Assembly (NCBI GenBank): GCA_009777715.1
Contig: WRLH01000006.1
Coordinates: forward strand, 1 to 64,000
DNA: 64,000 bases
Source of the DNA: Lachnospiraceae bacterium
GTDB lineage: Bacteria > Bacillota > Clostridia > Lachnospirales > Lachnospiraceae
Direction: 5' to 3'
Part shown: piece by piece, positions 1-7,750 of the stretch
How positions within the stretch are numbered: position 1 is the first letter of the stretch
How the letters are laid out: the number at the start of each line of letters is the position of its first letter
Program-made: the position numbers and the translations under genes
The notes under the pieces: model-generated
What the model was told of the DNA's origin: nothing
What the model saw: only the letters and a program-made list of their open reading frames with translations
Database searches by the model: none

Positions 1-100
1 TTCGTTCCCCAGAAACCGTAGTGGCCGCTACGTTTTACACGAGCGAGAGCGTGTCTGTGTAGAAATGCAGAACCTGCTTAGCGCGGGGGTGGGGTATTCT

Positions 101-1330
101 TCACGAACGATAATCCGCATTAATTTTAACGTATTCTTCCGTCAAATCACAGCCCCACGCCGTAGCGGAAAACGCCCCCATCTTCATGTCAACCTTGATG
201 ATGACCTCTTCCGCAGAAAGAACCTTTGCTGCCATTTCTTCATCAAAATCCAAACCGCAACCAGCCGCAAAAATCTTAACTTCCCCGGCGGCACTTTCAA
301 AACAAAGGCTAACAATGTCCGGATTAAAGCTGACCCCGGAATAACCAAGGGCGCAAAGAATCCGCCCCCAATTCGCGTCACGCCCATAAATAGCTGCTTT
401 AACAAGGCTTGACCGGGCAACCGACCGGGCGAGAAGACGAGCGTCTTCTTTTGACGCTGCCCCGGTAACCTTCATTTCGATTAAAGTCGTTGCCCCCTCG
501 CCGTCTTTTGCCATCATCTTCGCCAGTTCTTCATTAATATAGTATAACGCATTTTTAAATGTTTGGTAATCATCATTTTTTTCATTAAGCAAAGGATTTT
601 CCGCTTGCCCATTTGCCAGGACCAGCAAAGTATCATTCGTTGAAGTATCACCGTCAACCGTTATCATATTGTAGGTATCTTTGACGATTTCATTGACCAT
701 GTCAGTCAATAGCTCTTTGCTTATGGCCGCGTCAGTTGTGATATAAGCAAGCATTGTACACATATTAGGGTGAATCATCCCTGAACCCTTGCTCATTCCG
801 CCGATGGTCACCGTTTTCCCGCCAAGCGTTATCTGGACGGCCGCTTGCTTCATTTTCGTGTCGGTGGTCATAATCGCTTCGGCAGCATTTTTCCCGGCAG
901 CAAAGCTTGATTCCTTTTCCTTGACCAATAAAGAAATGCCCGCTTCAATTTTGGCAAGCGGAAGCAGAACCCCAATCACTCCGGTTGAGCCAATCAAAAC
1001 CTCTTTTTCATTTATTGAAAGCAGCTCCGCGGCTTTGGCTGCTGTTTTTTTACAATATTCCATTCCCTGCTTTCCGGTACAGGCATTGGCAATTCCCGCA
1101 TTAACCACGATGGCGCGGACAGTTTCACCATTTTTGACAATGTCCATATCCCACAAGACCGGGGCTGCTTTAACAACATTAGTTGTAAAAGAGCCCGCAA
1201 CTTGAGCCGGGGCAAGGCTATAAATCATCGCCATATCCTTGCGGTTCTCATATTTAATCGCCGCGGCGACTCCGGCCGCTTCAAAACCTTTAGGGGCTGT
1301 TACACCGCCGTCTATTTTTTTTATGTTCAT
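101..1330 (-). CDS. argJ: Bifunctional ornithine acetyltransferase / N-acetylglutamate synthase (ArgJ)
   Basis: Cytoplasmic enzyme of arginine synthesis. It moves the acetyl group from N-acetylornithine to glutamate and may also make N-acetylglutamate from acetyl-CoA. The 409 aa match the family length. The oxyanion-hole motif STGVIG lies near residues 115-120. The autocleavage/nucleophile region HPNMCTML gives Thr192 as the likely catalytic threonine; the usual Ala before it is Cys here. The start is supported by AAAGGAG about 8 nt upstream. The GNAT gene lies 71 bp upstream on the same strand. No other arg gene is visible: the 100 bp downstream hold small hairpins but no ORF I can support, so the cluster is either cut by the window edge or dispersed. 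Family assignment is secure; bifunctionality is inferred from the family. Confidence 0.95.
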   Translation of the reverse strand: MNIKKIDGGVTAPKGFEAAGVAAAIKYENRKDMAMIYSLAPAQVAGSFTTNVVKAAPVLWDMDIVKNGETVRAIVVNAGIANACTGKQGMEYCKKTAAKAAELLSINEKEVLIGSTGVIGVLLPLAKIEAGISLLVKEKESSFAAGKNAAEAIMTTDTKMKQAAVQITLGGKTVTIGGMSKGSGMIHPNMCTMLAYITTDAAISKELLTDMVNEIVKDTYNMITVDGDTSTNDTLLVLANGQAENPLLNEKNDDYQTFKNALYYINEELAKMMAKDGEGATTLIEMKVTGAASKEDARLLARSVARSSLVKAAIYGRDANWGRILCALGYSGVSFNPDIVSLCFESAAGEVKIFAAGCGLDFDEEMAAKVLSAEEVIIKVDMKMGAFSATAWGCDLTEEYVKINADYRS

Positions 1331-1401
1331 ATAAACACTCCTTTTCAGTTATTAAGCTACGTGAATCATCCAAACAAGAATGCGTCACACCAAAGATTTT
1401 T

Positions 1402-1845
1402 TTATTCATTAATAGAAATGATATTCTCACCATCAAGCGTAAAATCATAAAAATTCAAATCCTCGCGTTTCGTCCAGCCGATTTTTTCCCAGAAAGCATT
1501 GCCGATGATATTATGGCGGAAAGCAATCAATGAAATCTTGGTAATGCCTTCTTTTCTTAGTGCATCGGCGCAGTATTTCACCATTTCTTTGCCTACACCG
1601 CGCATCCTGGCTTCCTCGGCAACCGAGACGTGATAAAAATAGCCGCGGCGGCCATCATGCCCGCAAAGAATGCTTCCGGTTATCCGGCCATTGGTTTCAT
1701 GGACAACGCACGTCTCCGGGTTTCTTCGCAAAAATTTCTTAATCCCATCATATGAATCATCAATGCTGCGGAGTGAAAACCCCTTTATGCCTTTCCAAAG
1801 GGCGTAAACGCCATTGTAGTCTTCTATTTTCATTTGTCTGATCAT
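1402..1845 (-). CDS. GNAT-family N-acetyltransferase
   Basis: A 147-aa single-domain acetyltransferase that should transfer acetyl from acetyl-CoA to an amine; the substrate is unknown. The N-terminus (MIRQMKIEDY) is the usual GNAT beta1 start. The acetyl-CoA binding loop is visible as VAEEARMRGVGKEMV (residues ~94-108), followed by the typical C-terminal FWEKIGWTKRE segment. AGGAG precedes the start by about 8 nt, and a consensus promoter lies upstream. It could be co-transcribed with argJ, but no functional link is evident. Confidence 0.88.
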   Translation of the reverse strand: MIRQMKIEDYNGVYALWKGIKGFSLRSIDDSYDGIKKFLRRNPETCVVHETNGRITGSILCGHDGRRGYFYHVSVAEEARMRGVGKEMVKYCADALRKEGITKISLIAFRHNIIGNAFWEKIGWTKREDLNFYDFTLDGENIISINE

Positions 1846-1888
1846 AAAAAATACTCCTGTTTTTGCGTTTCGTAACGTATTATGTATA

Positions 1889-1917
1889 TTTATACACTAA
1901 AATTTATATTTATGCAA
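1889..1917 (-). promoter_or_regulatory. Sigma-A promoter of the GNAT (and possibly argJ) transcript
   Basis: On the minus strand, a TTGCAT -35 (1912-1917), a 17-bp spacer and a TATAAA -10 (1889-1894). It lies 44 bp upstream of the GNAT start. Confidence 0.65.
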
Positions 1918-2056
1918 GCCCTTTTGAAAAATCTTGAGAAAATTTTTGAAAACCTTTCAAAAGCCCATTATTATGCTCTTCGCAATTTTCCTATTATTCG
2001 CAAATCCACTTTCACCACCGCTTGCTTTTTTTTCAAGATTTTGGTAAGATAAAAAC

Positions 2057-2350
2057 ATGAACGATGTTCTCTATTACATATTTTCTTATTTTATGCTGAT
2101 TAATCTGGCCGGGTTTTTACTAATGGGGCTGGACAAGATTAAAGCAAAGAAACGCGGCTTCCGCATTCCGGAAGCAACGCTTTTTGTTGCTGCCATATTT
2201 GGCGGAAGCATTGGGACATGGATAGGGATCTATTTGTTCCGCCACAAAACCCAGCATTGGTATTTTGTCTATGGGCTGCCGATTATTTTGACACTTCAAA
2301 TCATTGGCATTTCAGCTTTGCTTTATTATTTTGAGCCAACGATGTTTTGA
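2057..2350 (+). CDS. DUF1294 family small membrane protein
   Basis: A 97-aa protein of unknown function with three to four hydrophobic segments (residues ~5-25, ~40-60 and ~70-92). The motif GLDKIKAKKRGFRIPE and the later GTWIGIYLFRHKT are characteristic of DUF1294 membrane proteins, sometimes fused elsewhere to cold-shock domains. The start is at the first in-frame ATG after an AAGATTTTGGTAAG stretch; the ribosome binding site is weak. It is followed by two perfect hairpins and then the response regulator gene. Confidence 0.8.
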   Translation: MNDVLYYIFSYFMLINLAGFLLMGLDKIKAKKRGFRIPEATLFVAAIFGGSIGTWIGIYLFRHKTQHWYFVYGLPIILTLQIIGISALLYYFEPTMF

Positions 2351-2369
2351 TTTTTGATGGGAGCATAGT

Positions 2370-2426
2370 GTGGAAATTAAATTTCCACTTCTTATTTAAG
2401 CAGTTTCACAAGCTCCGCTTGTGAAA
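2370..2426. repeat. Two perfect hairpins between DUF1294 and the LytTR gene
   Basis: The first is GTGGAAAT/ATTTCCAC with a TAA loop (2370-2388). The second is TTTCACAAGC/GCTTGTGAAA with a TCC loop (2404-2426). Neither is followed by a T-run on the plus strand, so a terminator role is weak. The second belongs to the GC-TNC-GC mini-hairpin family seen elsewhere in the host DNA and ends just before the ribosome binding site of the next gene. Confidence 0.6.
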
Positions 2427-2441
2427 TGCATGAGGTATAAT

Positions 2442-3173
2442 ATGCACATTGCCATTTGTGATGATAATATTGCTGAACGCAAGCAAACCGAGCGGCTTCT
2501 TTCCCGTGAATCTGATATGCGGAAAGCTTCGTGCGGAGTATTATATGTTCATTCATATGGCCACGAGGAAGCATTGCTTAAAGCCCCAAAGCAATATAGT
2601 ATGTTTATTATCGATATGACCAAGAGTGAAACTGACGGCCTTAAGCTTGCCTTGGTTTTATGCAAAAATGGCATAACTGCCCCTATTTTTTTATGTGTCT
2701 CAAAAATAGATTACCGCAAAGCTTATCTAAGCCTTACCAAACCGCCGCAGAATATTTATTTTCTTGACAAACCAATCAAAGTTGCCGAGCTTAAGAAAGT
2801 TATTGACAAGGCGCTTTTTTTGCAGTCCAAAATTACCCCGGCCATTGAACTAAGATCCAAAAACAAGACCCTTTATCTTAAAAAGAATGAAATTATTTAT
2901 GCCATCTGCCATCATTACCATACCGATGTTCATCTAAATGATGGGCAAACCGTCCGTATCAATAACGACCTATTTAACTTATATAGCCAATTATGTACTT
3001 ATTCCGATTTTTATCTGCTTTCCAAAAAAGTAATGGTCAATTTTGATTATATTGATAAATGCTCTCTTTTTAGGCTCTATTTAACGAATGGGCGGAGGTT
3101 TTTTATTTCACCGCTTATTGCTTTTGCAGTAAAAAAACGGACTGCAAACACCTTTGGTGTAAGCAGTCCCTAG
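2442..3173 (+). CDS. LytTR-type response regulator (AgrA/LytR-like)
   Basis: DNA-binding response regulator of 243 aa. The receiver domain starts MHIAICDDN, with the acidic pair at residues 7-8 and the probable phospho-accepting Asp in the segment MFIIDMTKSE (~residue 60). The C-terminal half (residues ~140-243) is a LytTR domain (IELRSKNKTLYLKKNEI, then FYLLSKKVMVNFDYIDKC). I chose the ATG at 2442, not the in-frame ATGs 12 and 21 nt upstream, because GAGG sits 7 nt before it and it gives the canonical receiver N-terminus. No sensor kinase is adjacent, so it may be orphan or served in trans. Its last codons overlap the degV terminator hairpin on the other strand. Confidence 0.88.
   Translation: MHIAICDDNIAERKQTERLLSRESDMRKASCGVLYVHSYGHEEALLKAPKQYSMFIIDMTKSETDGLKLALVLCKNGITAPIFLCVSKIDYRKAYLSLTKPPQNIYFLDKPIKVAELKKVIDKALFLQSKITPAIELRSKNKTLYLKKNEIIYAICHHYHTDVHLNDGQTVRINNDLFNLYSQLCTYSDFYLLSKKVMVNFDYIDKCSLFRLYLTNGRRFFISPLIAFAVKKRTANTFGVSSP
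3131..3169 (-). terminator. Rho-independent terminator of degV
   Basis: On the minus strand GGACTGC pairs with GCAGTCC (inner ACACC/GGTGT) and is followed by G and seven Ts. The structure lies wholly inside the last codons of the convergent response regulator gene. Confidence 0.8.
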
Positions 3174-3182
3174 CAATTTCCT

Positions 3183-4019
3183 TTACACCCCAATAACGAC
3201 GCCGCCGTCATTTGTGTACATCGAACTAAGGCCCTTAGTCCCAACAACAAGGATTTCTTTATAGTTTGCTTTTTCTTCCAGCATTCTTTTAATTTCTAAG
3301 GCGCGTTCTAAGCAATTGCAATGGGCAATCATTAGGCGCGATACAATTTTATCCGGCCTTTCAGCAATGACTATATCGACCATCTTGGTCAATGCCTTTT
3401 TGATTCCAATCGCCTGGCTCTTTTGGAAAATAGTCCCTTTGTCGGCACTCATAACTGGTTTGATACTAAGGGTTGAGGCGACCAGAGCTTTTACGCCAGT
3501 TAAGCGGCCATTTTTCCGCAGGGTCTCAAGATTGTCAAGGACAAAATAAGTACGCAGTTCATCCCGGAAAGCTTCAAGCTTTTCCGCCACTTGATAAAAA
3601 GGCAAGCCTTGCTCAGCAAGCTCTAAGGCTTTTACGGCAATATTCCCTTCCCCGGCAACCGCTGATTCTGAATCGCAGATATGGATATTTTTTTCCCCGG
3701 CTTTTTCTAAGTACAGCTGCCGCCCTAAAACAGCACTATTGTGGCTTCCGCTAAGCTTTGACGAAATCGTGATAATATAAACGTCGTCAGCGTCAGTTTT
3801 GCAAGCTTCCATATAACGCTCCGGTGAGGGGCAGGAGGACTTTGGCACTGTCGGGCAATCTGCTATCCATTTCAAAAACTGCTGCTGGTTAAATTTGTCA
3901 TCATCAACAACTTCACGGTCTCCTATTTCCATTATAAAGGGGATTATTTCAATTCGCGGATCATCTTTGTATTTTTCCGGCAGCTCACAGCAACTGTCAA
4001 CAACTAATTTGAAGCTCAT
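3183..4019 (-). CDS. DegV family fatty-acid-binding protein
   Basis: A 278-aa cytoplasmic DegV protein. The family binds fatty acids and serves as FakB-type partner of fatty-acid kinase; no FakA gene is nearby. Typical landmarks are the start MSFKLVVDSCCELPEKY, the fatty-acid-binding strand IITISSKLSGSHNSA, and LRKNGRLTGVKALVAS, equivalent to the family LxxGGRI segment. A ribosome binding site (GAAGG) precedes the ATG, and a consensus promoter and a terminator frame it as a single-gene unit. Whether it is FakB or another DegV subgroup is open. Confidence 0.93.
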   Translation of the reverse strand: MSFKLVVDSCCELPEKYKDDPRIEIIPFIMEIGDREVVDDDKFNQQQFLKWIADCPTVPKSSCPSPERYMEACKTDADDVYIITISSKLSGSHNSAVLGRQLYLEKAGEKNIHICDSESAVAGEGNIAVKALELAEQGLPFYQVAEKLEAFRDELRTYFVLDNLETLRKNGRLTGVKALVASTLSIKPVMSADKGTIFQKSQAIGIKKALTKMVDIVIAERPDKIVSRLMIAHCNCLERALEIKRMLEEKANYKEILVVGTKGLSSMYTNDGGVVIGV

Positions 4020-4080
4020 ATTCTTAACCTTCTTTCTCTTCGACTTCGAAAACTATTACACATGGTTTTTATTACTACTT

Positions 4081-4109
4081 ATAATAGCATATGATATTTA
4101 GGTTTTCAA
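4081..4109 (-). promoter_or_regulatory. degV promoter
   Basis: Minus strand TTGAAA (4104-4109), 17-bp spacer, TATTAT (4081-4086), with a TGC extended -10. It lies about 60 bp upstream of the degV start. Confidence 0.72.
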
Positions 4110-4184
4110 GAACTTTTTTCCGCGGCCTTATTATATCCTGCTCATTACGCCCAAATCTCTGTTGAAAATTCTTTCAAAGTCTTA

Positions 4185-4222
4185 AATTTAAGCTACGCTT
4201 AAATTGGAGCTACGCTCAAATT
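4185..4222. repeat. Paired GC-TAC-GC mini-hairpins
   Basis: AATTTAAGC/GCTTAAATT around a TAC loop (4185-4205), followed at once by GGAGC-TAC-GCTC and seven Ts (4206-4222). Both share the core GCTACGC. The second, with its T-run, could act as a terminator on the plus strand, although no plus-strand gene is upstream. Confidence 0.55.
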
Positions 4223-4232
4223 TTTTTACCTC

Positions 4233-4261
4233 TTTCCGCTTTTATGAATTTATGCTATAGT
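4233..4261 (+). promoter_or_regulatory. Promoter of the DUF4364 gene
   Basis: TTTCCG (4233-4238), 17-bp spacer, TATAGT (4256-4261) with an upstream TGC extended -10; 41 bp before the chosen start codon. Confidence 0.55.
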
Positions 4262-4302
4262 ATATTAAGCCCGATTAGGGCGGATTTTTGAAAAGGAAAC
4301 TT

Positions 4303-4818
4303 ATGTTCCAAGAGCCGCTTACTCTTTACAAATTAATCGTTTTATATATGCTTAACCGGATGAGCTTTCCCTTAACCAAAGCTCAAATCATGGACTTTGT
4401 CTTGGAACGCGAGTACACCAGCTTCCTTGTTTTGCAGCAAGTGATTGGCGAGCTTATTGACACGGATATGGTTAAAGCCGAATCAATCCGCAACCGCACC
4501 CATTTGATTATAACTGACGAAGGCCGCGAAACCTTAGCTTATTTCCGCCACCGGATCGGGGACAGCATGAGGCTTGATATAGAAAATTTCTTTAGCGAAC
4601 GCGAACTTGAAATGCGCAATGAAATTTCGGTCACTTCTTCTTATGATAAGGCAACAAGCGGGGATTATGAAGCCCGGTTAACGGTCAAGGATAATGGCGT
4701 TTCATTAGTAGAAATAAGTTTATCAGTACCCAATGAAGATATTGCTCTAGAAATCTGCAACAATTGGGACAAAAAGAACCAGGACGTTTACAAATATTTG
4801 GTTGATACATTATTTTAG
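4303..4818 (+). CDS. DUF4364 family protein (winged-helix-like)
   Basis: A 171-aa cytoplasmic protein of the DUF4364 family, common in Clostridia and of unknown function. The N-terminal half (LYKLIVLYMLNRMSFPLTKA, residues ~6-25) looks like a winged-helix DNA-binding fold resembling PadR/MarR proteins. I chose the ATG at 4303, with AAGGA five nt upstream, over the in-frame TTG at 4288. The next gene starts 52 nt downstream, so the two may be one transcript. A transcriptional role is inferred from the fold only. Confidence 0.82.
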   Translation: MFQEPLTLYKLIVLYMLNRMSFPLTKAQIMDFVLEREYTSFLVLQQVIGELIDTDMVKAESIRNRTHLIITDEGRETLAYFRHRIGDSMRLDIENFFSERELEMRNEISVTSSYDKATSGDYEARLTVKDNGVSLVEISLSVPNEDIALEICNNWDKKNQDVYKYLVDTLF

Positions 4819-4870
4819 GCAAAGACGAAAAATATATCAGTTTGCAAACTGTAGAAAGGCATTTATTAAA

Positions 4871-5416
4871 ATGAAACATGATCGTATCCTCAAAATTTCA
4901 ATCGCCGGAGTGCTAATTGCAATCGGCATCATCATTCCGATGATTTCACCCTTTAAAATCATTATTGAACCTGCTTCGTATACCTTAGCCAGCCATGTCG
5001 TTATTTTCTTGGCGATGTTCATATCCCCGGCAATGGCTTTGGCCGTTGCTTTTGGCACGGCCGCGGGGTTTTTCCTCGGCGGATTTCCGCTGGTCGTGGT
5101 CTTCCGCGCATTAAGCCACATGGTGTTTGCCGGAGGCGGGGCCTTTTATCTTAAGCATACCAAAACAGAAATGACGGCAGTAAAACTGCGTGTTTTTTCA
5201 CTAGTCATCGCTTTAGTCCATGCCGTTTGTGAAGTAATCGTAAGCAGTATTTTTTACTTCGGCCAAGGCGTTGTTGATATGAACCGGTTCATCTTTTTGG
5301 TCATTTTGCTGGTTGGGGTTGGCACAATTATTCATAGCCTTGTTGATTTCGAAATAACATTATTAATCCGAAAACCATTAATCAGGCAACGGGCATTACG
5401 GGAAATCATCAAATAA
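4871..5416 (+). CDS. ECF transporter S component, probably niacin-type
   Basis: A 181-aa integral membrane protein with about six hydrophobic segments. It should be the substrate-binding subunit of an energy-coupling-factor vitamin importer that works with a shared EcfA/EcfT module encoded elsewhere. The N-terminal stretch IGIIIPMISPFKIIIEPASY and the following TLASHVVIFLAMFISP resemble NiaX-like S components, hence the niacin suggestion; this is from memory of the family. The ATG at 4871 is preferred over 4802 because it begins directly before TM1 and has GAAAGG upstream, although spacing is long (12 nt). Its stop overlaps the rarA 3' end by 8 bp in convergent orientation. Confidence 0.72.
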   Translation: MKHDRILKISIAGVLIAIGIIIPMISPFKIIIEPASYTLASHVVIFLAMFISPAMALAVAFGTAAGFFLGGFPLVVVFRALSHMVFAGGGAFYLKHTKTEMTAVKLRVFSLVIALVHAVCEVIVSSIFYFGQGVVDMNRFIFLVILLVGVGTIIHSLVDFEITLLIRKPLIRQRALREIIK

Positions 5417-6731
5417 GGTTTTTGATTTTTGCAAAATATTCCTGTACTTTGGCTTCATAACCATTTTCGGTGGGATTATAAAACTTCCTGTCTATAAGCT
5501 CGTCCGGAAGATACTGCTGGCGGACATAATTATTGGGATAATCATGCGCATATTTGTAGCCTGTACCACGGCCAAGCTTTGCTGAACCTTTATAATGGGC
5601 ATCTTGTAAATGAGGGGGAATCGGAAGATTCCCAGTTTCAGCAACGGTTTGCATTGCTTTCCCAATCGCCGCAACACAAGCATTACTCTTTGGAGCGCAA
5701 GCAATATAGGTGGCTGCTTCAGCCAGAATTATCTGCGCTTCCGGCATTCCGACCCGCTCAACTGCCAATGATGCATTGACTGCCACGGTCAATGCTTGCG
5801 GATCGGCAAGCCCAACATCTTCCGCCGCATGAATCATAATCCGCCGGGCAATAAAAGTAACACTTTCGCCTGCCGATAACATCCGGGCCAGATAATAAAT
5901 AGCTGCGTCTGGATCAGAGCCGCGCATACTTTTAATAAAAGCCGAAATCGTATCGTAATGATTGTCGCCGGATTTGTCATAGCGCAAAACCCGCTTCTGA
6001 ATGCACTCCTGCGCAACCGCAACCGTAATGTGGATTTTGCCGTCAGGGCTACGCTCGGTCGTCATCACCCCAAGCTCAATGGCATTTAGCGCCCGCCTTG
6101 CATCACCCCCGGACAATTCCGCCAGAAAATCTAAGGCTTCTTCGTCAATTGTTGCCCCATAAGCACCCATGCCCTTTTCTTCGTCATAAACTGCCCTTTT
6201 TAATAAAATTTTGATATCTTCCTCGTCCAGAGGTTTTAACTCAAAGATGATTGAGCGCGAAAGTAAAGCCCCGTTTACTTCAAAATAAGGGTTTTCGGTT
6301 GTCGCCCCGACTAAAATAACCGTCCCGTCCTCAACAAACGGCAATAGGTAATCCTGCTGCCCTTTATTAAAGCGGTGTATTTCATCAATAAAAAGAATCG
6401 TTTTCTTGCCGTACATTCCTTGATTTTCTTTGGCATTTTTTACGACTTCTTCCATGTCCTTTTTCCCGGCGGAAGTAGCGTTAATCTGCCGGAACTCAGC
6501 ACTGGTCGTTGCGGCTATCACTTTCGCCAACGTCGTTTTCCCTGTTCCGGGCGGGCCATAAAAAATCAATGAACTAAGCTTGTCCGCCTGAATCGCCCGG
6601 TAAAGAAGCTTGTCGCTTCCGATAATATGCTGCTGCCCGACTACTTCATCAAGGGAAGCCGGACGGATTCGCGAAGCAAGCGGGGATTCTTTTTCCATGT
6701 TCGTATTGCGGATATAATCAAACAAGTCCAT
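5409..6731 (-). CDS. rarA: Replication-associated recombination protein A (RarA/MgsA AAA ATPase)
   Basis: A 440-aa AAA+ ATPase of the RarA/MgsA/WRNIP1 family, acting at stalled replication forks. Walker A GPPGTGKT is at residues ~59-66, Walker B with DEIH at ~116-119, sensor region GATTENPYFE after it, then the lid and tetramerisation region ending in HYKGSAKLGRG and a conserved C-terminus. The start at 6731 (MDLFDYIRN) is preferred: GAGAGGG lies 8 nt upstream and the 40 extra in-frame codons upstream cover the promoter. The promoter contains an SOS-like palindrome (see the promoter entry). Full length. Confidence 0.94.
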   Translation of the reverse strand: MDLFDYIRNTNMEKESPLASRIRPASLDEVVGQQHIIGSDKLLYRAIQADKLSSLIFYGPPGTGKTTLAKVIAATTSAEFRQINATSAGKKDMEEVVKNAKENQGMYGKKTILFIDEIHRFNKGQQDYLLPFVEDGTVILVGATTENPYFEVNGALLSRSIIFELKPLDEEDIKILLKRAVYDEEKGMGAYGATIDEEALDFLAELSGGDARRALNAIELGVMTTERSPDGKIHITVAVAQECIQKRVLRYDKSGDNHYDTISAFIKSMRGSDPDAAIYYLARMLSAGESVTFIARRIMIHAAEDVGLADPQALTVAVNASLAVERVGMPEAQIILAEAATYIACAPKSNACVAAIGKAMQTVAETGNLPIPPHLQDAHYKGSAKLGRGTGYKYAHDYPNNYVRQQYLPDELIDRKFYNPTENGYEAKVQEYFAKIKNLI

Positions 6732-6789
6732 GCAAAAACCCTCTCTTCCCATATCCGCAGCGCGTATTAACCAAATAATCCATGCTTTT

Positions 6790-6818
6790 ATTATAGAACT
6801 AATGTTCTTTATTGTCAA
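6790..6818 (-). promoter_or_regulatory. rarA promoter with embedded LexA-like SOS box
   Basis: Minus strand TTGACA (6813-6818), 17-bp spacer, TATAAT (6790-6795). The spacer contains GAAC-TAAT-GTTC (6796-6807), which fits the Gram-positive LexA core GAAC-N4-GTTC and would block polymerase when bound. Confidence 0.75.
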
Positions 6819-6839
6819 GGGCAATTTCTTTAAAAACCA

Positions 6840-6868
6840 TTGACAGGCCAAATACCTTATGATACAAT
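6840..6868 (+). promoter_or_regulatory. Promoter upstream of the tRNA-Thr region
   Basis: TTGACA (6840-6845), 17-bp spacer, TACAAT (6863-6868). It reads towards tRNA-Thr and is divergent from the rarA promoter. The -10 is followed immediately by a perfect inverted repeat. Confidence 0.72.
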
Positions 6869-7015
6869 GTCGATACTGACGTATCGACTTATAAAAATGC
6901 TTCGCATTTTCCCTTAAAAGGATTTACTTGGCTCGTGCGTGTGGATTTATGATACAATGTCGATTGACGTATCGACATTGTAAGAGATTTAATTGGCTCG
7001 TGCGTGTGGATTTAT
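6861..7015 (+). repeat. Two tandem repeat units with palindromes upstream of tRNA-Thr
   Basis: Unit 1 (6861-6950) and unit 2 (6951-7015) both begin GATACAATGTCGAT, which contains a -10-like TACAAT, and both end in a nearly identical 30-nt segment containing GGCTCGTGCGTGTGGATTTAT-like sequence. Each holds a perfect inverted repeat: GTCGATAC/GTATCGAC in unit 1, CAATGTCGAT/ATCGACATTG in unit 2. The spacers differ. Unit 1 also carries AAAATGC-TTC-GCATTTT (6894-6910). The function is unknown; stacked promoters or a protein-binding array are possible. Confidence 0.7.
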
Positions 7016-7067
7016 ATGTCTCACGGTGGATACATGGTAGCTAGCGTAACCTGCCCAGCCCCAAATT

Positions 7068-7140
7068 GCTCTCGTAACTCAGCAGGTAGAGTACTTCCTT
7101 GGTAAGGAAGAAGTCGGCAGTTCGAGTCTGCTCGAGAGCT
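7068..7140 (+). tRNA. tRNA-Thr (anticodon GGT)
   Basis: A 73-nt cloverleaf: acceptor GCTCTCG/CGAGAGC, D-arm ACTC/GAGT, anticodon stem CTTCC/GGAAG with loop TTGGTAA (anticodon GGT), T-arm with loop TTCGAGT, discriminator T. CCA is not encoded. Confidence 0.93.
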
Positions 7141-7152
7141 TCAGTAAATAAA

Positions 7153-7188
7153 AAGTGGCAATCATCTCACAAGAGCTGATTGCCACTT
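7153..7188 (-). terminator. Terminator of the flavodoxin gene (possibly bidirectional)
   Basis: A 12-bp perfect stem, AAGTGGCAATCA/TGATTGCCACTT. On the minus strand it is followed by TTTTTATTT, so it ends the flavodoxin/RND transcript. On the plus strand only GTTT follows, so it may also stop tRNA-Thr read-through. Confidence 0.78.
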
Positions 7189-7205
7189 GTTTAAGCGTAG
7201 GTTAT

Positions 7206-7676
7206 TCATTCACCCATTTTCTCCGCAAACTCCAAAATCCCCTTGTCATCGATTTTGTCGGTATAACAGGCGAGCTTTGAGGCGGCTTTAATGATGGCAC
7301 GTTCCAGGAATCCGGCTTTCTTTGGGTCGTATATCCCGCCGAGAAAACGGGCTGCCTTTGCCGCGGCTAAGACTTCCGGAGCAAAATTGGACGCAAAAAC
7401 CTTTTTCTCTTCTGCCGCTTGAAGCCCGCACAGGAATAACCCCAATTTTTTCGTTTTCAATGTTTCCGCATTTTGTGCCAAAAATGCCTTAGCTTCTTTG
7501 CGGATAAATCCGGCATAAACTGCGCTGCCGATAATCACCGTCTCATAATCAGAAAGGGTTTCTTTCTCTGCTTCTTTTAAATCGCACAAAACCGCCCCCG
7601 GCATTTTCTGTAAAAGACGCTCCGCAATTTCACGGGCCGCCCCATATTTTGTTGCATACAAAATCAAAGTTTTCAT
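7206..7676 (-). CDS. Flavodoxin-domain protein (flavodoxin_5 / HemG-like)
   Basis: A 156-aa FMN-binding protein. The N-terminal strand and phosphate loop (MKTLILYATKYGAAREIAERL) resemble the flavodoxin/protoporphyrinogen-oxidase HemG-like group, and IGSAVYAGFIRKEA corresponds to the second FMN-contact loop. A redox role is inferred; no heme gene is nearby and the name HemG is not justified. GGTGAG precedes the start by 7 nt. It lies 74 bp downstream of the RND gene on the same strand and shares its terminator. Confidence 0.82.
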   Translation of the reverse strand: MKTLILYATKYGAAREIAERLLQKMPGAVLCDLKEAEKETLSDYETVIIGSAVYAGFIRKEAKAFLAQNAETLKTKKLGLFLCGLQAAEEKKVFASNFAPEVLAAAKAARFLGGIYDPKKAGFLERAIIKAASKLACYTDKIDDKGILEFAEKMGE

Positions 7677-7750
7677 ATTTTCTCACCAAGCTTTCACATA
7701 ATATTTCCGCTTTTAAAGCAAATCTCTCTTCGTTTTCCCCCATCACATTC

